NCBI GenBank assembly: GCA_007119985.1
Contig: SKOQ01000188.1
Location: 1 to 7,331, forward strand
Direction of reading: 5' to 3'
DNA: 7,331 nt
Origin: Marinospirillum sp.
GTDB taxonomy: Bacteria; Pseudomonadota; Gammaproteobacteria; Pseudomonadales; Halomonadaceae
Made by a program: the position numbers and the translations under genes. Below the pieces are notes generated by a model. It saw nothing but the letters and a program-made list of their open reading frames with translations. It searched no databases and was not told the origin of the DNA. Numbering within the stretch: position 1 is the first letter of the stretch; every line of letters begins with the position of its first letter. Positions 1 through 4,981 of this stretch are shown in pieces.

Positions 1-647
1 CGCTGCCCTTCTTGCTGATCAAGATGATAATCACGCAGTTCATTGGCCAGTAACAGCAGAGACACCAGCGTGCTGATCGGTAAGGACAGCCAAAGCACCT
101 GCCAGCTCAGCGTACCGGCCATCACATAGTAGGCCCCTTGCACCATCAGCACACCCATCAGGAAAAAAACCGCCACGGCTCCAAGGCCACGACGCTTAAA
201 GTCCAAGGGAGGCTGAGCATAGGAGAAGACGCCAATCACACCGATGACACCGATCCAGATCAGTAGCGGACCAGAGAGGTAGACCAGGATCAAGCCAAGC
301 AGCACGCCCAGCACAATCGCCACCAAACCATAGTTAAAATTCAGCGCAATACTGCGACTGATTTTATGCTGCTGCTCGGGTGTCAGATGACCATAGCGCT
401 CGGCCACCAGTTCACGATCGCCATAATCATTGATCAGATTGACACCGGCTTGAAGCAACAAGCTGGCCGCTAAAGTCAGGGCAGCAAGCAGCCAAGGCGA
501 ACTGGCGGCCGACCAGCCAAGCGCCAACCCCAGACTGCTGCTCATACTGGCCACCACCAAGGAAAAGGGGCGCAAGGCCCCTAGGAAACGATATTTGCTC
601 ACTGACCAGAGCTGATGGAAGGCTTGGGCTGAATGCACGCGACTCAC
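1..647 (-). CDS. UbiA-family (MenA-like) polyprenyltransferase, 3' end outside window
   Basis: Integral membrane enzyme that would transfer a polyprenyl chain from its diphosphate to an aromatic acceptor. I translated the minus strand by hand from 647 and found 215 codons without a stop up to the left edge. The first Asp-rich motif is NLINDYGD (residues 70-77); the second is NELRDYHLD (202-210) followed by QQEG. This pair, with the LRPFSL segment near residues 25-30, is typical of UbiA superfamily enzymes and closest to MenA (1,4-dihydroxy-2-naphthoate prenyltransferase). Hydrophobic segments lie near 28-45, 52-69, 106-125, 128-143, 156-177 and 184-201. The start is a GTG with AGGAG five bases upstream; the next in-frame ATG (residue 35) would remove the first membrane segment. 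The gene begins 45 bases after trhP on the same strand, so the two are probably co-transcribed. The fold is clear, but the acceptor is not proven: menaquinone synthesis cannot be inferred without other men genes. Confidence 0.85.
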   Translation of the reverse strand, partial: MSRVHSAQAFHQLWSVSKYRFLGALRPFSLVVASMSSSLGLALGWSAASSPWLLAALTLAASLLLQAGVNLINDYGDRELVAERYGHLTPEQQHKISRSIALNFNYGLVAIVLGVLLGLILVYLSGPLLIWIGVIGVIGVFSYAQPPLDFKRRGLGAVAVFFLMGVLMVQGAYYVMAGTLSWQVLWLSLPISTLVSLLLLANELRDYHLDQQEGQ

Positions 648-652
648 TGGAA

Positions 653-657
653 CTCCT
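653..657 (-). promoter_or_regulatory. Shine-Dalgarno AGGAG deciding a GTG start
   Basis: On the minus strand AGGAG sits five bases before the GTG at 647-645. It is the only good ribosome binding site near the prenyltransferase N-terminus, and it favours this GTG over the downstream ATG codons. Confidence 0.75.
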
Positions 658-666
658 GTTGACTGA

Positions 667-690
667 TGGACGCCAGAGAGAGAGCATCCA
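667..690 (-). other. Short hairpin between trhP and the prenyltransferase gene
   Basis: Read on the minus strand, TGGATGC (690-684) can pair with GCGTCCA (673-667), including one G-U pair, around a CT-repeat loop. No T-run follows, so it is not a terminator. It could be a processing or mRNA-stability element between the two cistrons, or it could be chance. Confidence 0.3.
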
Positions 691-692
691 GT

Positions 693-2069
693 TTAGGCTA
701 AATCACGCATAATCAGCGCATATTTCAGGTCTTCATCACTCAACGCCTCACCAGGCAGTGGCAGACGCACAAAGTAGCCTGTCCCTGGTGCGGTCTCGAG
801 TGCTTGACCGTTTTTACTGTTTTCTAAGCCATCAAGCTGGAAGCGACGATTGCCTGAGGGCGTCATCAATTCGAGCGTATCACCACGTTCAAATTTATTC
901 TTTACCTCTACATCGACCCAGCCTTCACGACTTTGGCCCAGCACCTGAGCAACAAACTGCTGATTTTGGCCGACGGAATTGCCGGTTTCATAATTCTGAT
1001 ACTCATCATGCACATGGCGACGATAGAAGCCTTCGGTATAGCCACGATGCGCCATATTTTCCAGTGCATCCATTAAATCCATGTTAAAGGGACGCCCCGC
1101 TACGGCATCATCAATCGCACGACGATAAACCTGTGCTGTTCGCGCCACATAATAGTGGCTCTTGGTGCGACCTTCAATTTTGAGCGAATCGACGCCCATT
1201 TTAGCAAGACGCTCGACGTGCTGCACTGCACGCAGATCTTTGGAGTTCATAATATAGGTCCCATGCTCATCTTCATAGATGGGCATAAACTCACCGGGAC
1301 GGTTGGCTTCTTCAATCAGCGCAGAGAGCTCTTGCTGCCCCTCGCTACCGCCAGCGGTTTTGCTTCCGGCACTAGGGCCTTGATCCGGTGTCCAGATGCC
1401 CTGTTTTTCTGCGTCAGCCAGTGGAATCAGATCGCCCGAATCATTGGTGGTGGTATTCACCGTGTTGTACTTCCAACGACAGGCATTAGTGCAGGTACCT
1501 TGGTTGGGATCACGATGATTAAAATAACCCGAGAGCAGGCAGCGGCCTGAATAGGCAATACACAAAGCGCCGTGAACAAAGGTTTCCAGCTCGGTTTCTG
1601 GGCATTCTTGACGAATTTCTTCGATTTCTTCAAGCGACAGCTCACGCGATAGAATGATGCGTTTGACCCCCATCTTGGCCCAGAACTTGACCGCCGCAAA
1701 GTTGACCACGTTGGCCTGCACTGAAAGATGGATGACCTGATCTGGCCACTTCTCGCGCACCATCATGATCAACCCCGGATCAGACATGATCAGCGCATCT
1801 GGCTGCATCTCAATCACTGGCGCCATATCTTGCAGGTAAGTCTTGACCTTCGCATTGTGTGGCGCGATATTGCTCGCCACAAAAAACAGCTTGCCGCGAT
1901 CATGTGCGTACTGAATACCCTCGCCGAGCTTATCGAGTTTAAAATCGTTATTGCGCACACGCAGGCTATAGCGCGGCTGACCGGCATAAACCGCATCCGC
2001 ACCATAGGCGAAGGCATACTGCATATTACGGAAGGTACCGGCAGGAGAAAGAAGTTCGGGTGCTTTCAT
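693..2069 (-). CDS. trhP: TrhP, prephenate-dependent tRNA uridine(34) 5-hydroxylase (U32 family)
   Basis: TrhP (formerly YegQ) is a cytosolic protein needed to hydroxylate uridine 34 to ho5U, the precursor of cmo5U or mcmo5U. It works in an iron-sulfur- and prephenate-dependent route parallel to the oxygen-dependent TrhO route. The 458-residue product is close to the E. coli length (about 453) and resembles it throughout. It opens with KAPELLSPAG, followed by YAFAYGADAVYAGQ, ALIMSDPGLI, HLSVQAN, LSRELSLEEIEEI, EDEHGTYIMNSKDL and LKIEGRTKS. The likely cluster cysteines are at 170, 177, 193 and 197, in GALCIAYSGRC and GTCTNAC. A Gly/Ser/Gln-rich stretch (about 225-250) replaces the variable linker that follows the cysteines in other members. 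I chose the ATG at 2069 because family members begin M-x-x-PELLSPAG; an upstream in-frame ATG at 2126 would add 19 atypical residues. The ribosome binding site is weak (AGG, 12 bases away). This is the first gene of a minus-strand pair. Confidence 0.95.
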   Translation of the reverse strand: MKAPELLSPAGTFRNMQYAFAYGADAVYAGQPRYSLRVRNNDFKLDKLGEGIQYAHDRGKLFFVASNIAPHNAKVKTYLQDMAPVIEMQPDALIMSDPGLIMMVREKWPDQVIHLSVQANVVNFAAVKFWAKMGVKRIILSRELSLEEIEEIRQECPETELETFVHGALCIAYSGRCLLSGYFNHRDPNQGTCTNACRWKYNTVNTTTNDSGDLIPLADAEKQGIWTPDQGPSAGSKTAGGSEGQQELSALIEEANRPGEFMPIYEDEHGTYIMNSKDLRAVQHVERLAKMGVDSLKIEGRTKSHYYVARTAQVYRRAIDDAVAGRPFNMDLMDALENMAHRGYTEGFYRRHVHDEYQNYETGNSVGQNQQFVAQVLGQSREGWVDVEVKNKFERGDTLELMTPSGNRRFQLDGLENSKNGQALETAPGTGYFVRLPLPGEALSDEDLKYALIMRDLA

Positions 2070-2113
2070 GAATTGAGAAAACCTGTAAAGTAGAAGCGCC
2101 GTTGAGAACAGCT

Positions 2114-2151
2114 GGCACCGACTCAAAGCCGAGAAAAGGCTTGGCCGTGCC
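2114..2151 (-). promoter_or_regulatory. Two-part hairpin in the trhP leader region
   Basis: On the minus strand GGCAC (2151-2147) pairs with GTGCC (2118-2114), and inside it AAGCC (2142-2138) pairs with GGCTT (2130-2126) around a seven-base loop, with unpaired bases between the stems. It would lie in the trhP 5' leader if transcription starts upstream near 2160-2190. No terminator-like T-run follows. The role is unknown. Confidence 0.25.
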
Positions 2152-2173
2152 GCTTAAGGAATTACCCGAGTAT

Positions 2174-2186
2174 TTAACTAGGTTAA
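2174..2186. promoter_or_regulatory. Small dyad (TTAAC-TAG-GTTAA) in a divergent promoter region
   Basis: A perfect five-base inverted repeat with a three-base centre lies 14 bases before the ATG at 2200, in the spacer that must hold promoters for both trhP (minus) and the YeiW-like gene (plus). A TATTCT -10-like hexamer follows at 2191-2196, but it is very close to the start codon and has no convincing -35. The dyad is operator-like in form only; I recognise no regulator for it. Confidence 0.25.
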
Positions 2187-2199
2187 GCAATATTCTAGC

Positions 2200-2517
2200 A
2201 TGATTACCCCACAGAAAAACACACCCCAACCCGCCGAAACACCGACTTCTCTCAGCTGTCGCGCTGGATGCGGAGCCTGCTGTATCGCGCCCTCGATCTC
2301 CAGCCCCCTCCCGAAGATGCCGCAAGGCAAGCCAGCGGGTGTGCGCTGCGCCCATCTCGATACCCGCAACCTGTGCGAACTCTTTGGTCAACCAGAGCGG
2401 CCTGCGGTCTGCCTTGATTTTCAATTTGATGCCACCCTTTGCGGCGAGAAACGCGAACAAGCCCTTGAGCAACTCCTGTGGTTGGAAGACTCTACGCGCC
2501 TGGATGCCGCTGGCTAG
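2200..2517 (+). CDS. YkgJ/YeiW-like CxxxCxxCC cysteine-cluster protein
   Basis: Small (105-residue) cytosolic protein of the UPF0153/YkgJ zinc- or iron-chelating family; its biochemical role is not established. It resembles E. coli YeiW closely: CRAGCGACCIAPSISSPLP (residues 20-38), GKPAGVRC (43-50), LCELFGQPERPAVC (58-71) and CGEKREQALEQL (81-92). The eight cysteines are 20, 24, 27, 28, 50, 59, 71 and 81, which suits a metal site. The first 17 residues are a polar Pro/Thr/Gln-rich extension absent from YeiW. The ATG at 2200 is the only ATG available, because an in-frame TAG lies at 2179-2181. No Shine-Dalgarno is visible and a -10-like hexamer ends four bases before it, so translation could be leaderless or weak. 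It is divergent from trhP; no clear terminator follows. Confidence 0.85.
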   Translation: MITPQKNTPQPAETPTSLSCRAGCGACCIAPSISSPLPKMPQGKPAGVRCAHLDTRNLCELFGQPERPAVCLDFQFDATLCGEKREQALEQLLWLEDSTRLDAAG

Positions 2518-2534
2518 GACGCCTCTGACTCACT

Positions 2535-2561
2535 ATTGCGCTTATTGTGCTTATTGCGTTT
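2535..2561 (+). repeat. Three tandem 9-base units
   Basis: ATTGCGCTT, ATTGTGCTT and ATTGCGTTT follow one another directly, differing by single bases, just after the YeiW-like gene and upstream of yccA. This is the only conspicuous structure in the first half of the 249-base spacer 2518-2766. It is probably slippage, though such iterons can be protein-binding sites. Confidence 0.5.
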
Positions 2562-2662
2562 GGTCTGCGCTGATGACATTGATCAGACTATCCCTAGGAA
2601 ACTCTCGCGCTGATACAGGTTCTAAAAATCGTGGCTCAGCTTTTGACTCTGCGACAAGAGTT

Positions 2663-2691
2663 TTGCCTCAGCTAGAAAATTACGGTAAATT
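2663..2691 (+). promoter_or_regulatory. Candidate sigma-70 promoter for yccA-tusDCBE
   Basis: TTGCCT (2663-2668) and TAAATT (2686-2691) are separated by 17 bases, each matching four of six consensus positions. This would start transcription about 70 bases before the yccA ATG. It is the best-spaced pair in the spacer but not a strong one. Confidence 0.3.
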
Positions 2692-2766
2692 GCTTCACCT
2701 TGGATGCAGTCGCGCACTTTGGGCGCTGATCTGGCCACCCTTGGATTGATCATCAGGAGTAAGACC

Positions 2767-3426
2767 ATGCATGACCATCTCACCTCTTCAACCGCTCAGT
2801 CACAAGCACTGAGTGCTCAGGCGCATAAGGTCCTGCGCAATACCTACATGCTGCTGGGTATGACTCTGGCGTTTAGTGCGCTGGCCGCCTTCTTCTCTAT
2901 GGCGACTGGCTTGCGCTTGAATATTTTCGTCTTTTTCATCGGCGCCTATGGCCTGATGTTCTTGACACACAAGCTGGCCGATTCTCCTTGGGGTCTGCTG
3001 ACCACCTTCGGCTTCACTGGTTTTATGGGCCTATCCTTAGGACCAATTTTGAATGCCTATCTGGGCGCGGGCATGGGCCATGTCGTGATGTCAGCTTTGG
3101 GCATGACCGCGCTGGTGTTCTTCGGCTTGTCTGCCTTTGCACTGACCACCAAAAAAGACTTTAGCTTTATGGGCAAGTTCTTGATGGTCGGCGGCCTAGT
3201 GCTGATCGCCGGTGTCCTTGCCAACCTGTTCCTTGGCTTGCAAGGTCTGCAGCTGGCCATCAGCGCTGGCTTTGTGATCTTCTCTTCTGCACTGATTCTG
3301 TGGCAGACCAGCGAGATCGTGCACGGCGGCGAGACCAACTATATTCGCGCCACAGTGACACTGTTTGTCTCTATCTATAACCTCTTCCTCAGCCTGCTCT
3401 CCTTGCTGGGCTTGAGCAACGACTAA
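2767..3426 (+). CDS. yccA: YccA, Bax inhibitor-1 family inner-membrane protein, FtsH modulator
   Basis: Seven-helix inner-membrane protein of the BI-1/TMBIM family. In E. coli YccA is both a substrate and an inhibitor of the membrane protease FtsH. The 219-residue product has exactly the E. coli length. Shared segments include AHKVLRNTY (19-27), YGLMFLTHK (61-69), GPILNAYLGAGMG (92-104), TALVFFG (114-120), LTTKKDFSF (126-134) and HGGETNYIRATV (186-197). Hydrophobic helices are near 27-45, 51-68, 76-98, 105-126, 136-157, 162-180 and 195-216. An AGGAGT ribosome binding site lies six bases upstream of the ATG at 2767, and family N-termini begin there; an in-frame ATG at 2704 would add 21 residues and lacks support. 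tusD begins 11 bases after the stop, so yccA probably heads the tus operon. Confidence 0.95.
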   Translation: MHDHLTSSTAQSQALSAQAHKVLRNTYMLLGMTLAFSALAAFFSMATGLRLNIFVFFIGAYGLMFLTHKLADSPWGLLTTFGFTGFMGLSLGPILNAYLGAGMGHVVMSALGMTALVFFGLSAFALTTKKDFSFMGKFLMVGGLVLIAGVLANLFLGLQGLQLAISAGFVIFSSALILWQTSEIVHGGETNYIRATVTLFVSIYNLFLSLLSLLGLSND

Positions 3427-3437
3427 GCCCCTGCGCT

Positions 3438-3833
3438 ATGGCTCGTTTTGCTTTAAGCCTCAGTGGATCGCCAGACACCAGTCTGGCGGCTCACACGGCA
3501 CTGGATTTTGCACACCAGCTGGTGGCCGAGGGTCATCAGCTGTGCTGCGTGTTCTTTTATCAAGATGCGGTGCTACTGGCCAGTCAACTGCGCTGTACGC
3601 CTCAGGATGAAACGGATCTCACCCAAGCTTGGCAAGACTTTGCCCAACAACACCAGATCGAACTCCAAGTCTGTATCGCGGCGGCTCTTAAGCGCGGTAT
3701 TATCAATGACAGTGAAGCCGCCCGCCATGGTCGCCCACATGCCAATCTTGCCAGTGGCTTTGTACTGACTGGCCTAGGGCAGCTGATTGAAGCTTGGCAT
3801 CAAGCTGATCGCGCTGTTCATTTTCACGCTTAA
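3438..3833 (+). CDS. tusD: TusD, sulfurtransferase subunit of the TusBCD complex
   Basis: TusD accepts persulfide sulfur from TusA and passes it to TusE within the hetero-hexameric TusBCD complex, on the way to MnmA-dependent 2-thiolation of U34 in tRNA Lys, Glu and Gln. The 131-residue product has the DsrE/DsrF-like fold. The catalytic cysteine is Cys79 in the motif VCIAAALKRGI (78-88), matching the E. coli VCVAAALRRGV segment around Cys78. Other shared features are HQLCCVFFYQDAV (33-45), the DL-x-x-AW segment (60-65) and GFVLTGLGQL-x-EA (107-119). No good ribosome binding site precedes the ATG; with only 11 bases after the yccA stop, translation is probably coupled. Confidence 0.93.
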   Translation: MARFALSLSGSPDTSLAAHTALDFAHQLVAEGHQLCCVFFYQDAVLLASQLRCTPQDETDLTQAWQDFAQQHQIELQVCIAAALKRGIINDSEAARHGRPHANLASGFVLTGLGQLIEAWHQADRAVHFHA

Positions 3834-3852
3834 CAGGCTAAGACACCCCACC

Positions 3853-4230
3853 ATGCCCGCTGATTTTGATTTATGCCTTGTGATCCAGCACGCCCCTTTG
3901 CGTGGCCAACAAAGCAAAGAAGCCTTGGATATTGCACTGGTCAGCGCCACCTTTGATCAGGCGACGGCCTTGTTTTTTCAGGGTGAAGGTCTGCTCCACC
4001 TGCGGCCTCATCAAACACCCAAGCTGATCGGGATGAAAGGCGTCCAAGCCATGCTGCCCGCGCTGGCTTTATACGGAATCGAGGCCATCTACTGCCTTGA
4101 AGAAGATCTCGCTCGCTATCAGCTGCAGGCTGATCAACTGCTACTCACCCCCAAGGTGCTGGATACCGCCCAAGCACAAGAGCTTCTAAGCCGCAGTCGT
4201 CAGGTGTTTATCAGTCCGGCCTTTCACTAA
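3853..4230 (+). CDS. tusC: TusC, subunit of the TusBCD sulfur-relay complex
   Basis: DsrF-like subunit that pairs with TusD and TusB. The 125-residue product keeps the family pattern: an opening beta strand (LCLVIQHAP, 7-15), a Gly/Ser-rich turn followed by EALDIALVSATFDQATALFFQGEG (23-46), and LYGIEAIYC (73-81), equivalent to the LYDIEQCWVC region of E. coli TusC. TusC is thought to be structural and is not known to carry the transferred sulfur. I chose the ATG at 3853, 19 bases after the tusD stop, because it places the first strand at the N-terminus; an in-frame ATG inside tusD would add 22 unrelated residues. The ribosome binding site is weak. Confidence 0.9.
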   Translation: MPADFDLCLVIQHAPLRGQQSKEALDIALVSATFDQATALFFQGEGLLHLRPHQTPKLIGMKGVQAMLPALALYGIEAIYCLEEDLARYQLQADQLLLTPKVLDTAQAQELLSRSRQVFISPAFH

Positions 4231-4277
4231 CGCGATTCTTCACTTATCTCGCTTTTTACTCAGGTCTGCCATCGCCT

Positions 4278-4535
4278 ATGCCCAGTCTTCATCAGATCAA
4301 CCACCCCCACAAGCTGGCTCAAGCCCTGCCCTTGATGCAAGCCGAAGATGCCATTGTGCTACTCGAACAAGGCGTGAATCTGCTACAACAGCCAATCCAG
4401 CTCACCCAGCCGCTCTATGCCCTCAAGAAGGACTGCCAAGCACGCGCGATCACGCCCCACGCCACCTGCACGCTGATCGATCACGCCCAATGGGTCGCCC
4501 TCACACTGGAGTATGACCGTGTCTGTAGCTGGTAA
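4278..4535 (+). CDS. tusB: TusB, subunit of the TusBCD sulfur-relay complex
   Basis: Small DsrH-like subunit completing the TusBCD hexamer. At 85 residues it is about ten shorter than E. coli TusB. It keeps the opening MPSLHQINHP (compare MLHTLHRSP), DAIVLLEQGV (24-33), LYALKKD (46-52) and the C-terminal Trp85, the same last residue as in E. coli TusB. It starts 47 bases after tusC, the widest gap in the cluster, with only a poorly placed AGG upstream. Its end overlaps tusE by 23 bases in another frame, suggesting translational coupling to tusE. Confidence 0.88.
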   Translation: MPSLHQINHPHKLAQALPLMQAEDAIVLLEQGVNLLQQPIQLTQPLYALKKDCQARAITPHATCTLIDHAQWVALTLEYDRVCSW

Positions 4536-4845
4536 ACGACCCAAGCTAGACCCAGAGGGCTATCTGTGCCAGCTGACGGACTGGAGTCCTGAAGTAGCAC
4601 AATGGCTGGCCGAGCAAGAAGGCATCAAGCTCAGCGATGATCACTGGGCCATTTTGTATCGACTGCGTGATTTTTATCACACCTTTGAGCTGGCACCGGC
4701 CATGCGCCCACTCACACGCTACCTGCGCCAGCATCTGCCAGCCGAAAAAACCACCAGCATCCACCTGATGCAGCTCTTTGGCAGCAGCCCAGCCAAGATG
4801 GCGGCCAAGCTGGCTGGGCTGCCCAAACCGGATAACTGCCTCTAG
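4513..4845 (+). CDS. tusE: TusE, sulfur-relay carrier (DsrC family)
   Basis: TusE takes persulfide from TusD and presents it to MnmA bound to tRNA. The 110-residue product ends KPDNCL, with the sulfur-carrying Cys109 in the conserved penultimate position. It also has GYL (16-18), LRDFY (51-55), LAPAMRPL (60-67) and AKLAGLPKP (98-106). The residue ten before Cys109 is Lys99, so the second cysteine of true DsrC is missing; that supports a tRNA-thiolation role over dissimilatory sulfite reduction. The start is uncertain: the ATG at 4513 is one base after GGAG, too close, whereas the in-frame GTG at 4519 sits seven bases after the same GGAG (4508-4511), the usual spacing, and would give a 108-residue protein. 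This is the last tus gene; I see no clear hairpin-plus-T terminator before aroF. Confidence 0.93.
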   Translation: MTVSVAGKRPKLDPEGYLCQLTDWSPEVAQWLAEQEGIKLSDDHWAILYRLRDFYHTFELAPAMRPLTRYLRQHLPAEKTTSIHLMQLFGSSPAKMAAKLAGLPKPDNCL

Positions 4846-4898
4846 ATGGGCTCCCTGGACTCTTTTTGATCACTTTTTGCCAATAACTTGATTTTTTT

Positions 4899-4977
4899 AG
4901 CCTTTTGTGCGATGTAATGGGACGACATTTCCCCTACAATGATGATGACTATCGCACCTCAGATAACGCAAAAGGCT
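4899..4977 (+). promoter_or_regulatory. Nested inverted repeat enclosing the aroF ribosome binding site
   Basis: AGCCTTTTG (4899-4907) is the exact complement of CAAAAGGCT (4969-4977). Directly inside it, TGCGAT (4908-4913) complements ATCGCA (4951-4956). Then GTA (4914-4916) pairs with TAC (4935-4937), and GGGA (4919-4922) with TCCC (4930-4933). The left arm is almost continuous and the right arm has two bulges (about 12 and 13 bases). The right outer arm holds AAAAGG (4970-4975), the only Shine-Dalgarno candidate for the aroF ATG at 4982. An RNA including 4899-4977 could therefore hide the aroF start. I do not recognise a known riboswitch class, and no TyrR box (TGTAAA-N6-TTTACA) is present. 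Confidence 0.45.
4935..4940 (+). promoter_or_regulatory. Candidate -10 element (TACAAT) for aroF
   Basis: TACAAT matches the sigma-70 -10 consensus at five of six positions and would start transcription near 4947, leaving a leader of about 35 bases. No good -35 is found at 16-18 bases upstream, so an activator or other contacts would be needed. A start here excludes the left arm of the inverted repeat at 4899-4977 from the RNA. Confidence 0.35.
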
Positions 4978-4981
4978 GGCT

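Noticed and set aside
427..687. Minus-strand open frame of 86 codons
   Set aside because: It is out of frame with the prenyltransferase, which shows clear family motifs over the same bases; the 86-codon product has no recognisable features.
758..2093. Several plus-strand open frames of 109-131 codons
   Set aside because: They lie antisense to trhP, whose frame is conserved throughout; their products are low-complexity and lack ribosome binding sites.
2114..2124. GGCACCGACTC, similar to part of a Cas9 tracrRNA tail on the opposite strand
   Set aside because: An eleven-base chance match with no CRISPR repeats or cas genes in the window.
2643..2671. TTGACT as a -35 for yccA
   Set aside because: A good -35 hexamer, but the sequence 16-18 bases downstream (around CCTCAG) has no resemblance to a -10.
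2339..2749. Plus-strand frame of 136 codons overlapping the YeiW-like gene and the spacer, containing CAYCAYC
   Set aside because: It begins inside the YeiW-like gene in another frame, and the CAY echo only reflects the 9-base DNA repeat.
4846..4898. T-runs after tusE considered as a terminator
   Set aside because: No stem of useful length precedes either T-run; GGG-CT-CCC leaves only three pairs and a two-base loop.
4913..4938. TGTA...TACA pair in the aroF leader, considered as a TyrR box
   Set aside because: The half-sites span 26 bases, whereas the TyrR box spans 18 (TGTAAA-N6-TTTACA); the bases belong to the nested inverted repeat.
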